DNA of 64,000 bases from Actinomycetota bacterium (lineage in GTDB: Bacteria; Actinomycetota; Acidimicrobiia; IMCC26256; PALSA-555), in NCBI GenBank assembly GCA_003140175.1, contig PLJD01000007.1, positions 1-64,000 on the forward strand. The letters run 5' to 3'. A model generated the notes under the pieces. That model ran no database searches, had not been told where the DNA came from, and worked only from the letters and a program-made list of their open reading frames with translations. Positions 1 to 9,329 of this stretch are shown one piece after another (within the stretch, counting starts at the first letter, position 1; each line of letters starts with the position of its first letter). The translations under genes and the position numbers were made by a program.

Positions 1-108
1 TGGGAGCACGACGCGCACCTGTTCTACAAGCGGCTCCTGACCCTGCAGCGCTGCGGGGGTGGCAGCGTCGACCAGCTCGGCGAGCTCGCCTCGATCCTGC
101 TCGACTGA
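1..108 (+). CDS. C-terminal end of a CDS that starts before the window (…WEHDAHLFYKRLLTLQRCGGGSVDQLGELASILLD*), family unknown
   Basis: Open frame from base 1 to TGA at 106-108. Confidence 0.4.
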   Translation, partial: WEHDAHLFYKRLLTLQRCGGGSVDQLGELASILLD

Positions 109-274
109 CACCCTCACCCGGACGCCCCGGCGCGCCGTGGGGTTCGCCAACCCGGGTCGCGTGGGGCGGCGAGACCCGAGATGGTTGGGGTGGCGATGCT
201 CAGCGCGACGCGGTGGCGTCGACGGCGGCGGGTCGCGGCTCGGAGTTCGGTAGTGGCTCAGTTTGGGGTTCCGG

Positions 275-943
275 CTACCAGTCGTCCGGGTGTTTCCAGG
301 AGCCTGGCGGGGTAAGCGGAAAGCCGTTCACCGTTGCGTCCACAATGCCGGGTAGCGGCGAGTAACGCAGGTGGCGCTTCCCGACCCGGAGGTACTTGGT
401 GGCGATGTTGCCGAAGACCTCCTGGCCTCGTCGGGGGGGAGCGGCGACGACAACCGGTAGGCCGTACGCCTCTTTGACTGCCTTGATCGTGGGGATGAGG
501 TCCGTGTCACCCGTCACGAGGATCTGGATTTGGGGAAGCGCAACGCCCTCTTCGGTGGGGTGGCCTGCCGCGTCGCGCATCATCTCGACCGCCAGGTTCA
601 CGTCCGTTTGCTTCTCTTTGTGGAACGTGACGGGAGTGCCACATTTGGGGCATTCCTCGGTCTTGGGGTCGTATTTGCCAAATCGCATGCTCAGGTTGGG
701 CGAGTGGGAGGCCACGGCTTCCAGCCACGTGTCTTGATGGGCACGCTTCTGCGAATCGAGCACGAAGCTTGTGCAGTATGTGACGCGCACAAGTCGAATG
801 GCCTCACCCATCTTGCTGCCGGCGTCGTGGGCGAGCATCTGGCACATGTGCTCGATATCCAGCCAGCGGTAGTCGAGGAGCTCAGCATCTTCCATGCCGT
901 GGTAGAGGTTTAGGCCATCGACATAGGCCACGGCTTCCAGCAT
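275..943 (-). CDS. NYN/PIN-like domain protein (LabA/DUF88-type putative RNase)
   Basis: N-terminal VAYVDGLNLYHGM, internal VTGDTDLIPTIKAV, internal CPKCGTPV; typical NYN layout. Confidence 0.75.
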   Translation of the reverse strand: MLEAVAYVDGLNLYHGMEDAELLDYRWLDIEHMCQMLAHDAGSKMGEAIRLVRVTYCTSFVLDSQKRAHQDTWLEAVASHSPNLSMRFGKYDPKTEECPKCGTPVTFHKEKQTDVNLAVEMMRDAAGHPTEEGVALPQIQILVTGDTDLIPTIKAVKEAYGLPVVVAAPPRRGQEVFGNIATKYLRVGKRHLRYSPLPGIVDATVNGFPLTPPGSWKHPDDW

Positions 944-1247
944 TTGGGCTCCACCCTTGGTGTGTGGCTAGGTGACTTATTTCGCAGGCAGGTCTATGAT
1001 TGTGGGTACATCCCCCAGGCGGGAGTCTGGGGACTCAGCGGGCCCCGCTTTGCGGCGGGGTCCCGCCGCGTTCGGGGCTAGTCCAGAAGCTCCGCCAACT
1101 GGGTCAGAGAAGCCCCTGGGGTTGCCGCCCCGGGGGTTTCCTCGTTCCCGAGGCTACTCCGCCTGTCTCCATCCATCAAGACACGGGAGACAGAGGGGTG
1201 GTGTTTTATCTCTTGTTTTGTCTCCGGGGGTCTGCTAGTTTGACTGC

Positions 1248-2057
1248 ATGGTCAAGACGACCCCGACGAAGAAGCTCAGGAGCCCTAGCTACCCATCCAT
1301 TGGCCTAGAGGAGGCGCTGAGGCGGGGGCGAGAGTTCTACGACCATGAGCGTCGGAACCCTGCGCCCGTAGACACCGTGCTCCACCATTGGGGGTACAAG
1401 CCCGGCAGCGGAGCGGGCGTTCTCGCCATCGCAGCGCTGCGGAAGTTCGGGCTGATCGAATATATCGGTACGGGTGCCCAGCGCAAAGCGCGACTCACAG
1501 ACCTCGCATTTCGCATCATTCTCGACCAGCGGGAGCCGTCGCCTGAACGTGACGAGGCCCTCCGCCAAGCCGCACTAACCCCAGCGATTCATTCGGACAT
1601 TCGGCGGAAGTTTCCGACTCCACCCCTGCCCTCCGACTCCACCCTGAGGCACTACCTGGTCTTCGACCGTCAATTCAATGAGAACGCGGTGACCCTCGTT
1701 ATCGACGAGGTCAGAGGTACATGGGCCTTCGCGAAGCTCGACGAGTCTGGTACCCTGCCTGACGGTGACGCGAGCATGGAGTCTCAAGTGACCCAACCCG
1801 TGAATTCCACCGTGGACCGGATTCTTGGCCGGGAAGGTGTTCCGCCCATGCCGGCGACTGCCCATGCTGGCCGCTCGCTACAGATCCCGCTTCCTGGTGG
1901 CGGAGCAGCCACCTTGGTGACCTCCCGCCCGATTACCAGCCAGGAATGGGCGACACTCCGTACCGTGATCGACGCGATGGAAGCGAGCTTTGTGGAGGCG
2001 CCGCCGCCGGTCCATACCAATGACGCCGACCACTCCACAGGAGCGGACGAGGACTAG
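1248..2057 (+). CDS. Hypothetical protein, accessory-type
   Basis: 269-aa ORF, balanced composition unlike antisense high-GC ORFs; no family recognised. Confidence 0.6.
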   Translation: MVKTTPTKKLRSPSYPSIGLEEALRRGREFYDHERRNPAPVDTVLHHWGYKPGSGAGVLAIAALRKFGLIEYIGTGAQRKARLTDLAFRIILDQREPSPERDEALRQAALTPAIHSDIRRKFPTPPLPSDSTLRHYLVFDRQFNENAVTLVIDEVRGTWAFAKLDESGTLPDGDASMESQVTQPVNSTVDRILGREGVPPMPATAHAGRSLQIPLPGGGAATLVTSRPITSQEWATLRTVIDAMEASFVEAPPPVHTNDADHSTGADED

Positions 2058-2279
2058 CTACTTCCCGTCAGTTGCCTCACGCACCGTGCGGGCAGCCGCC
2101 TGGTTGGCATCCTCGGGAGCAGCCTGGCACGTGCACGGGTTCGGGCCCATGTAGATGGCCTCGCGCTCGCCGGTGTCGGGGTCGACATGGAAGTTGCCTC
2201 CGCATGTCGCGCACTCCCGAATCTCAAGGTGCTTCACAACCACCACGATACCCCGGCAGCGTGCGGCGGAAATCCTCAA
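2058..2279 (-). CDS. Small zinc-ribbon-like hypothetical protein
   Basis: CATCGG…NPCTC cysteine pairs; convergent with preceding ORF. Confidence 0.45.
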   Translation of the reverse strand: MRISAARCRGIVVVVKHLEIRECATCGGNFHVDPDTGEREAIYMGPNPCTCQAAPEDANQAAARTVREATDGK

Positions 2280-2289
2280 AACTGAGCCA

Positions 2290-3576
2290 CTACCCGGAGT
2301 TCGGGGCGCGACGACTCGACCAGTGCCGCCATCCGGCGTCGAGCGCGACCGCGGCGAGCACCACGATCGAGACCTCGGCCGGGGCGCGGAAGCGGATGAT
2401 GCCGTACGCGCCGGCAGCCAGCAGGGTCACGAGCACGACCGGCATCACCAGGGGCCAGCGGGTTCGCCGCTGCCGGCCGAGCACGACGAACCCGACGATC
2501 GCGAGGGGCGCCAGGAGATAGAAGGCGCCGATCCCCGCCCACGACGCCTCGACCGGGCGCCCCTCGACTCGGTCGAAGCGGGCGGTCTGGAACGGCTCGT
2601 AGAGATCCCAGATCCGCCCCACCCGGGCCGCGACCACGACCGGGAGCCGGCCGAGGTGGTCACGCATGTAGGTCAACGCCGCGTGATCCTGGCGGGCCGA
2701 CAGGACCGAGGGGTCCGTGGACGGCGGGACGGCGGTCGAGCAGCCCAGGCTCCAGTAGCCGAGCTCGGGGCCGTGGTAGGTGGCGTCGCAGTTGGCGCCG
2801 AGCAGCAGGCCGCCGTCGCCGGTCGACAAGGTGGTGGGCTTCTGGAAGGTGACGAGGTTGCGCACCACCCAGGGGGACACGACCACCCCGGCCACGACGA
2901 TTCCGAGGACCGCGAGCCCGACCCGGGCCCGGCCGGACCGCGAGCGGGTGATGACCACCGCGGGGACGAGGATCAACAGGACGAAGAACGACAGCTCGGA
3001 GCGGGTCAGCGCGGCGAGGCCGCACCCGACCCCGAGGAGCGTGGCGCTCACCCAGCTCGGCGAGCGCAGGAACCGGTACGTCGCGAGCAGGATCAGCGCG
3101 GTGAAGAGGATCGCCAGCGTCTCGGACATCACGATCCCGCTCGGGATCCACAGGTTCGGGTACAGCGCGGCGAGCACCGCGGCGATGATCCCCACCCGGC
3201 GACTGACGACGACCTCGCCCAGCCAGCCGATGACCCCGACTGCGACCGCGCCGAGGACCGCCATCGTCATGCGCTGGGGCACGGTCCCGCCGTGGATGCC
3301 GAACAGCCAGGTGGCCGGGACCTCGACGAGCGCGGTGAGGGGCGGGTGCAGCGCGCTGACACCCCCCACGACCGGGGTCTGGAACCCGTGCCCGGCGACG
3401 AGTTCGCCGGCCTGACCGACGTAGTAGAAGGCGTCGTAGAAGTTTCTGGTGTCGTACCGGGTGACCGTGAGCACGTACACGACGCGCAAGACCAGCCCGA
3501 CGACGCTGATCCCGAGCAGCGCCGCGACGAAGCGGCGGGACCCCGCGTCGCGGGTCGGCGGGTCTGCTCCCGTCAT
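2290..3576 (-). CDS. Multi-pass membrane glycosyltransferase, family 39/ArnT-like
   Basis: Many TM segments, N-terminal RVVYVLTVTRYDTRNFYDAFYYVGQAGELVAGHGFQTP resembling GT39 proteins. Confidence 0.65.
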   Translation of the reverse strand: MTGADPPTRDAGSRRFVAALLGISVVGLVLRVVYVLTVTRYDTRNFYDAFYYVGQAGELVAGHGFQTPVVGGVSALHPPLTALVEVPATWLFGIHGGTVPQRMTMAVLGAVAVGVIGWLGEVVVSRRVGIIAAVLAALYPNLWIPSGIVMSETLAILFTALILLATYRFLRSPSWVSATLLGVGCGLAALTRSELSFFVLLILVPAVVITRSRSGRARVGLAVLGIVVAGVVVSPWVVRNLVTFQKPTTLSTGDGGLLLGANCDATYHGPELGYWSLGCSTAVPPSTDPSVLSARQDHAALTYMRDHLGRLPVVVAARVGRIWDLYEPFQTARFDRVEGRPVEASWAGIGAFYLLAPLAIVGFVVLGRQRRTRWPLVMPVVLVTLLAAGAYGIIRFRAPAEVSIVVLAAVALDAGWRHWSSRRAPNSG

Positions 3577-4790
3577 CGCCCGCGGGTCAACAGCAGGGCT
3601 CCGGCCAGCGGCCCCCCCCCCGCGCAGGCGACCCCGATCTCGGGGTCGCCGGGGACCTGGCGCTCACCGCCCTCCCCCCACAGCTGCAGGCACGCCTCGT
3701 GCAAGAACCCGAACCCGTGGAGGCGGCCGGCCGAGAGCTGCCCGCCGTGGGTGTTGAGCGGCAGCTCACCCTCCCGGGCGATTCGCTGGCCCCCTTCGAC
3801 GAACGGGCCGGACTCCCCCTTGCCGCAGAACTGCATCGCCTCGAGCCAGCACATCGTGATGAACGAGAACCCGTCGTACATCTCCGCCAGCTGGACGTCA
3901 CTGGGCCGCAGGTCGGTGCGCTCCCACAACTGGGTGCCGGCGTCCTGGCACGCCATCGTGGCGAGGTCGTAGTACTGATCCCACGCCGGTCGGCCGTGGA
4001 ACGCGGTCCCGACCGCCTCGACCTCGATGGGGGGCTTGCGGAGGTCGGCCACGGTGTCGCGACGCGACACGATCATCGCCGTCCCGCCGTCACAGGGCAC
4101 GTCGCAGTCGAAGAGGCACAACGGCGACGAGATCATCCGCGCCGACAGGTAGTCGTCCATCGTCATCGGATCGCGATAGATCGCCTTCGGGTTCACCGTC
4201 GCGTTGCGTCGGGCGTTGAGCGCGATCTGGGCCAGCTGCTCGCGGGTGGTGCCGTACTCGTGGAAGTGGCGGTTGGCGAACATGGCGATCCACACCGCGG
4301 CGGACGGTGCCGAGAACGGCAGGAGCCATTCCATGAACCCGGTGGCCCGGAATCCGCCGCTGCGGCTATCGCCGCCCGGCATCACCGCGGCGCGGCCCTT
4401 CGTGCCTTGCGCGCTGCCTTCGAAGACGGTCCGGAAACACAAGACATGACGGGCCAGCCCGGCGGACACGGCCAGGATCGCGTTGATCACCGCACCGAGC
4501 TGACCGGGAAGCTCAAGCCCGCCGGCGTACCAGCTGAGGTTCAGGCGCAGCGCTTCCTGCACGTCGGTGACGCCCGCCCCCGAGAACCCGGCCGGGTTCT
4601 CCATGCCACCCGGGTACGTCGAGATTCCGTCGATGTCGGTCGGGTTCAGTCCGGCGTCGGCGATCGCGCCGAGGCAGGCGTCGACGGTCAGTTCGAGCGG
4701 GTCTCGGTAGAGGCGTCGCCCGATGTCGGACTGTCCAATGCCGCTCAGGACGGCTCGGCGCTCGCCGAACAGCTCGTCGGACTCGGTCAC
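3573..4790 (-). CDS. Thiolase-fold protein (Ltp2/SCPx-like acetyl-CoA acetyltransferase family)
   Basis: From GTG at 4790: AVLSGIGQSDIGRRLYRDPLELTVDACLGAIADAGL… and NTHGGQLSAGRLHGFGFLHEA. Confidence 0.8.
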   Translation of the reverse strand: MTESDELFGERRAVLSGIGQSDIGRRLYRDPLELTVDACLGAIADAGLNPTDIDGISTYPGGMENPAGFSGAGVTDVQEALRLNLSWYAGGLELPGQLGAVINAILAVSAGLARHVLCFRTVFEGSAQGTKGRAAVMPGGDSRSGGFRATGFMEWLLPFSAPSAAVWIAMFANRHFHEYGTTREQLAQIALNARRNATVNPKAIYRDPMTMDDYLSARMISSPLCLFDCDVPCDGGTAMIVSRRDTVADLRKPPIEVEAVGTAFHGRPAWDQYYDLATMACQDAGTQLWERTDLRPSDVQLAEMYDGFSFITMCWLEAMQFCGKGESGPFVEGGQRIAREGELPLNTHGGQLSAGRLHGFGFLHEACLQLWGEGGERQVPGDPEIGVACAGGGPLAGALLLTRGR

Positions 4791-4848
4791 GCGGGTGCTC
4801 CTCGTCTCGGGGGACGCCGGCTCAGGCTCGCCGGGGTCGGGGCGTCGC

Positions 4849-5277
4849 TCACGGCGCGGGCTCGAAGAGCGGGATCCACACCTCGTCCTCAACGTGGGGT
4901 TCGAAGATGACCTGCACCGCCATGCCGATGCGGACGTCGTCGGGCGCACAGTTGACGATGTTGGTGGTCAGGCGCAGATCGTCCTGCTCGACCGGGTGAA
5001 CGATGGCCAGCACGAACGGGACCTCCGGGCCGGGCATCCAGGGCTGATAGTTGATCGAGAACGCCAGCACCTCGGCCCGCCCGGACACCGCCTCGACGCC
5101 GATGTCCTTCGACCAGCACTTCGGGCAGATCACCGCGGGGGGATGCAGGTAGTAGCCGCACTGGCGGCACCGTTGGAAGCGCAGCTCGTCGTCGCGCCCG
5201 CCCTGCCAGAAATGGGCGTTGCGGTCCGTGATCCGGGGCAGGATCCGGAACGGGACGTCACCGGTGGTCGTCGTCAT
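4849..5277 (-). CDS. DUF35 OB-fold / zinc-ribbon acyl-CoA-associated protein
   Basis: CRQCGYYLHPPAVICPKC rubredoxin-like zinc ribbon then OB fold. Confidence 0.85.
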   Translation of the reverse strand: MTTTTGDVPFRILPRITDRNAHFWQGGRDDELRFQRCRQCGYYLHPPAVICPKCWSKDIGVEAVSGRAEVLAFSINYQPWMPGPEVPFVLAIVHPVEQDDLRLTTNIVNCAPDDVRIGMAVQVIFEPHVEDEVWIPLFEPAP

Positions 5278-5635
5278 CAGACTCCTCTTCGAGGTCACGC
5301 TCGGGGTCTCGGGCCGACTTGAAACCTCGGCGGGCGTGCGGGATCGCCTCGACCGCGGGCAGCAGCCCGAAACCGGGGCACGACAGCATGATCGAGCCGA
5401 GGATCTCATCCCAGGTGGCGCCAACCTCACCAGCGAGGCGGGCGTGGCGCTCGACCCCCTCGTGGTTGCGGAGCACGACCGTGCAGACGAGGCGGATGAG
5501 CTCGTGGGTCTTTCGATCGGGGGCCGAGAGCGAATCGATCTGGCTCATCCACGAGTTCTGGGCTTCGTGGAGCGCAGGGAAGACCGCGTGGAGCGGCTCC
5601 TCGAAGGGGAAGGTCCAGTCGTCGCGGGGCGCCAT
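5258..5635 (-). CDS. Carboxymuconolactone decarboxylase family protein
   Basis: LSAPDRKTHELIRLVCTVVLRNHEGVERHARLAGEVGATWDEI, CMD/AhpD-like. Confidence 0.7.
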   Translation of the reverse strand: MAPRDDWTFPFEEPLHAVFPALHEAQNSWMSQIDSLSAPDRKTHELIRLVCTVVLRNHEGVERHARLAGEVGATWDEILGSIMLSCPGFGLLPAVEAIPHARRGFKSARDPERDLEEESDDDDHR

Positions 5636-5637
5636 GA

Positions 5638-6036
5638 TCAGGCGGGGACGAAGACGGGGACGGTGGTCGACTCGTCGAGCTCGCGATAGGCGACCCGCAG
5701 CGCCATCCCCACCGTGAGCGCGTCGGCGTCGCAGTCGACGACGTTGGTCATCATCCGAGGTCCCTCGGCGAGGTCCACCACGGCGGCAACGTAGGGGACC
5801 CGCTCACCGAACGGCGGCAGGTCGTTTTCGTGCACGACCGACCAGGTGTACAGGGCGGCCTGGCCGCTCGCTTCCTCCCAGTCCACGGCGGTGCTCCAGC
5901 ACGCGGGGCAGAACGGACGAGGGTAGAAATGGGCTGCCCCGCAGTCCGCGCAGCGCTTGATGAGCAGCCTGCCGTCGCGGGCCGCGTCCCAGAAGGGCTC
6001 GGTCTCGGGATCGGGCGCCGGAAGGTCGAAGCGCAC
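5638..6036 (-). CDS. DUF35 OB-fold / zinc-ribbon protein
   Basis: CADCGAAHFYPRPFCPAC plus OB-fold sequence. Confidence 0.85.
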   Translation of the reverse strand: MRFDLPAPDPETEPFWDAARDGRLLIKRCADCGAAHFYPRPFCPACWSTAVDWEEASGQAALYTWSVVHENDLPPFGERVPYVAAVVDLAEGPRMMTNVVDCDADALTVGMALRVAYRELDESTTVPVFVPA

Positions 6037-6045
6037 GCCCGGGCG

Positions 6046-6474
6046 CTACCGGGTCGGCAGCGCGGCGACGGCCACGCCACTGACCTTGGCCTCGCCGTTC
6101 CCGTTCACCACCTCGCAGTCGAGGTCGACCCGATGCTCACCGTGCTCGTCGTACTTCTTCTTCACGGTGATCCGGGTCGCGAGCTGCTCGCCGGGCCAGG
6201 TCTGCTTCGTGAAGCGCACCTTGTAGACGCGCAGGCTGCCGACCCCGACGTAGTCGGTGAGCGCCTTGCCGAGCATCCCCATCGTGAACATGCCGTGACC
6301 GAAGACGCTGGGCAGGCCGGCGGCTTGGGCCTGGACCTCGTCGTGGTGCATCGGGTTGAAGTCCCCCGATGCGCCGGCGTAGCGCACCAGATCGGTGCGG
6401 GACAGCTCGTGGCTGAACTCGGGCGCCTGGTCCCCTTCGTGGATGTCATCGAAAAACAGCGGGTTGTCGGCCAT
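6046..6474 (-). CDS. MaoC-like hotdog dehydratase
   Basis: YAGASGDFNPMHHDEVQAQAAGLPSVFGHGMFTMGMLGKALTDY hydratase-2 motif. Confidence 0.9.
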   Translation of the reverse strand: MADNPLFFDDIHEGDQAPEFSHELSRTDLVRYAGASGDFNPMHHDEVQAQAAGLPSVFGHGMFTMGMLGKALTDYVGVGSLRVYKVRFTKQTWPGEQLATRITVKKKYDEHGEHRVDLDCEVVNGNGEAKVSGVAVAALPTR

Positions 6475-6497
6475 GACGGCGCAGCGTGCTCGTCCCC

Positions 6498-6511
6498 TGA
6501 CAGCCCTGTCA
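6498..6511. promoter_or_regulatory. Candidate operator palindrome TGACAGCCCTGTCA
   Basis: Inverted repeat in 57-bp gap between divergent MaoC and P450 genes. Confidence 0.55.
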
Positions 6512-6531
6512 ACTCGTGGGAGGCTCGCGCC

Positions 6532-7842
6532 GTGGGGCAGGCCGGGCCGGTCGACGTCGAGCCGATGCCGCCCCGGGTCGCGGGGCATCTGCCCTGGGTG
6601 GGGTCGGGCGTGGCCCTGCTGCGCGACCCAACCCGGTTCTTCGCTGCCGCTCGCCAGCGCCTCGGCGACACGTTCGTGGCCGACGTGTTCGGCTTCCGCC
6701 TGTTCTGCGTGTTCTCGCCGGATGGGGTGCGGCGCGTCTACGAGGTCCCCGAGCGCGAGGCGAGCTTCGGGCTCGCCACCTACCGGCTCATCGGGTTCAA
6801 GCTCCCGCCCGAGCTGCTCGCCGGGCGCCGGACGACGCCCCATCACCTCTTCGGGGCGCAGCGGGTCGAGGGCTACCTGGCCGACCTGGAGCGGGCAGTC
6901 GACCTCGAGCTCGACGCGTTGGGCGACGGAGGGACCTTCGAGGTGTTCGCGGAGTGCCGCCGCCTCGGGCACCGGCTCGGGTTCGCGTCGTGGGCCGGGA
7001 TCGAAGCCGCGTCGCCTCGCTACCTCGAACGGCTGGTCCGTCTCTTTGACCGCATCGACAGCAGCGAGGCGTTCGTCCGTCCCGCGCAGGCGTTTCGCAC
7101 CTGGGCGACCCGCCGCGCCGGCGAGCGGCGGGCGATGCACGGGATCGAGGCGGTCGTCGCCGAGATCTGGGCGCAACGCCAGGCGCAGCGCGCAACGCGG
7201 GGCGACTTCCTCGAGCAGCTCGTCGCCTCCTACGCCGACCTGGCACCCGACGAGCAGCTGGTCGGCGCAGCCCGCGACGTGATCATGCTCCACGTCGGCG
7301 CCCAGTCGAACCTGTACGCCGCGTTGGCGTGGACCCTCGTGCACGTCCTCGCCGATCCGGAGGTGCTCGACCGGGTCCGCGGCGGCGACGACGCCTACCT
7401 GGAGCGCTGCGCGAGCGAATCGATCCGCCTCGCCCAACGGTCGATCACGCTGCGCGAGGTGCTGCGCCCGATCGAGGTCACCGACGAGGAGCGGACCTAC
7501 CGGCTGAGCCCGGGGACGTTCCTCACCACCATGCTGAGCGTGACGAACACCACCGCGGCGCCCGGCCTCGACCGCTTCGACCCCGCCCACTACGACGGGC
7601 GTCGCCTCGCACCGAGCGTCGCGGTGCCCACCAAGGAGGTGGTGAGCACGTTCGGGCACGGGCCGCACGCCTGCCCCGCGGCTCGCTTCTCGATCTCGGC
7701 GATCCGCATCGCGGTGCGGCGTCTCGTCGACGCCTACGACCTCACCTCCGACGGTGCACACCCCGAGCCGCGCCGCCGGCAGCTCGGGGGCGTCGCACGC
7801 GCCGCACGGCCGCTCTCGGTCCGGTACCGGTCCCGCGCGTAG
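6532..7842 (+). CDS. Cytochrome P450
   Basis: Heme-binding FGHGPHACPAARF; I-helix-like region; GTG start at 6532. Confidence 0.85.
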   Translation: MGQAGPVDVEPMPPRVAGHLPWVGSGVALLRDPTRFFAAARQRLGDTFVADVFGFRLFCVFSPDGVRRVYEVPEREASFGLATYRLIGFKLPPELLAGRRTTPHHLFGAQRVEGYLADLERAVDLELDALGDGGTFEVFAECRRLGHRLGFASWAGIEAASPRYLERLVRLFDRIDSSEAFVRPAQAFRTWATRRAGERRAMHGIEAVVAEIWAQRQAQRATRGDFLEQLVASYADLAPDEQLVGAARDVIMLHVGAQSNLYAALAWTLVHVLADPEVLDRVRGGDDAYLERCASESIRLAQRSITLREVLRPIEVTDEERTYRLSPGTFLTTMLSVTNTTAAPGLDRFDPAHYDGRRLAPSVAVPTKEVVSTFGHGPHACPAARFSISAIRIAVRRLVDAYDLTSDGAHPEPRRRQLGGVARAARPLSVRYRSRA

Positions 7843-7852
7843 CCTGCCCGCT

Positions 7853-8476
7853 GTGCCCGTGGACCTCGCCGAGCTCCTCGACCCGCCCCACACCGCGGTG
7901 CTGACGATGGAGCTGCAGCGAGGCGTGGTCGGCGACCGCGCCACGATCGCCGCCCTCGCCGAGGTCGTCGAAGCACGCGGGGTGGTCCCCGCCGCGGCAC
8001 GGGTCGTGCGGGCCGCCCGGGGAGCCGGCGCCAAGGTCGTGCACTGCATCGCGGAGTTCCGCCCCGACCGGGCCGGCTCCAACGACAACGCGCCGCTGCT
8101 GCGCGCGATCGCGAAGGGCCCAGCCCATCTCCTCACCGGCAGCGAGGACACCGAGCTCGTCGCCGAGCTGGGCCCCGAGCCGTCCGACCTCGTCGCGGCG
8201 CGCCGCCACGGCCTCACCCCGTTCCCCGGCACGAGCCTCGACCAGCTCCTGCGCAACCTCGGCGTGCGAACCATCGTCGCCACCGGCGTGTCGCTGAACA
8301 TCGGCGTGACCGGGCTGGTGATGGTGGCCGTCGACCTCGGCTACCGCTGCGCCGTCGTCACCGACGCGGTGGCCGGCGTCCCCGTCGACTACGCCGACGC
8401 CATGCTCCAGCACACGGTCGCGCCGCTCGCCACGCTCGTCACGAGCGAGCAGGTGACGGCGACGTGGACCCGATGA
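7853..8476 (+). CDS. Isochorismatase-family cysteine hydrolase
   Basis: AVLTMELQRGVVGD…GVRTIVATGVSLNIGVTGLVMVAVDLGYRCAVVTDAVAG. Confidence 0.75.
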   Translation: MPVDLAELLDPPHTAVLTMELQRGVVGDRATIAALAEVVEARGVVPAAARVVRAARGAGAKVVHCIAEFRPDRAGSNDNAPLLRAIAKGPAHLLTGSEDTELVAELGPEPSDLVAARRHGLTPFPGTSLDQLLRNLGVRTIVATGVSLNIGVTGLVMVAVDLGYRCAVVTDAVAGVPVDYADAMLQHTVAPLATLVTSEQVTATWTR

Positions 8477-8540
8477 CCCGGCGGACCCGCCACCGCCGGC
8501 CGGCACCCGCGCGTCCGGACGCTCAGACTGCGAGTCGCGC

Positions 8541-9329
8541 ATGAGCACCGCCGCCAACCTCGATTTCGACCGGCTCCTCGCCGACCAGGTGGCGCTCATC
8601 ACCGGCGCGGCGTCGGGTCAGGGCCGAGCCGCGGCGCTCCTGTTCGGCGCGCAGGGGGCGAAGGTCGTGATCGCCGACGTCAACGACGACGGCTCGGCCG
8701 AGACGGTGCGTCTGCTCGAAGAGCGCGGCGCGGAGGGAATCGCGGTGCACGCCGACGTGTCCCTGCGGCCCGACATCGACCGCATGGTCGAGGCGACCGT
8801 GGAGCGCTTCGGCCGCCTCGACGTCCTCTACAACAACGCGGCCGTGCAGATGAGCGGCCGCCTGGTCGACTGCACCGAGGAGGAGTGGGATCTCACGATC
8901 GCCACCAACCTGTCGGCGATCTTCTGGGCGTGCCGGGCGGCGCTGCCCGCCCTCCTCGACGGGGGCGGGAGCATCATCAACACCGCGTCGACGCTCGGCC
9001 TCATCGGCTCGGAGGGCTACGCGGCGTACGGCGCCGCGAAAGCCGGCCTCGTCCTGCTCACCAAGCAGCTCGCGGTCGAATACGGCCCGGCCGTGCGCGC
9101 CAACGTCATCGCACCCGGCTCGATCGACACCCCCCGGTTCCGCAAGGTGCTCGAGAAGACCCCCGGCGCCGCGCAGTTCGTCGAGGGCCTCGAGCGCACG
9201 ATCCCGGTGCGCCGCCTCGGCACCGCCGAGGACGTCGCGGCGATCGCCCTGTTCTTGGCCAGCGACCAGTCGGCCTACATCAGCGGCGCCGTACTACCCG
9301 CCGACGGTGGACTGGCGGCGCTGCGATGA
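8541..9329 (+). CDS. SDR family oxidoreductase
   Basis: ITGAASGQGRAAALLFGAQG…NNAA…YGAAKAG. Confidence 0.9.
   Translation: MSTAANLDFDRLLADQVALITGAASGQGRAAALLFGAQGAKVVIADVNDDGSAETVRLLEERGAEGIAVHADVSLRPDIDRMVEATVERFGRLDVLYNNAAVQMSGRLVDCTEEEWDLTIATNLSAIFWACRAALPALLDGGGSIINTASTLGLIGSEGYAAYGAAKAGLVLLTKQLAVEYGPAVRANVIAPGSIDTPRFRKVLEKTPGAAQFVEGLERTIPVRRLGTAEDVAAIALFLASDQSAYISGAVLPADGGLAALR

Noticed and set aside
2155-3972. 605-aa plus-strand ORF
   Set aside because: Antisense to the GT39-like membrane protein; D/R/E/H-rich low-complexity translation.
6046-8301. 751-aa minus-strand ORF extending through the P450 and isochorismatase genes
   Set aside because: Only the first-listed 3' ~140 codons (MaoC) look like a protein; the rest is Arg/Gly/Ala-rich antisense reading of high-GC genes.
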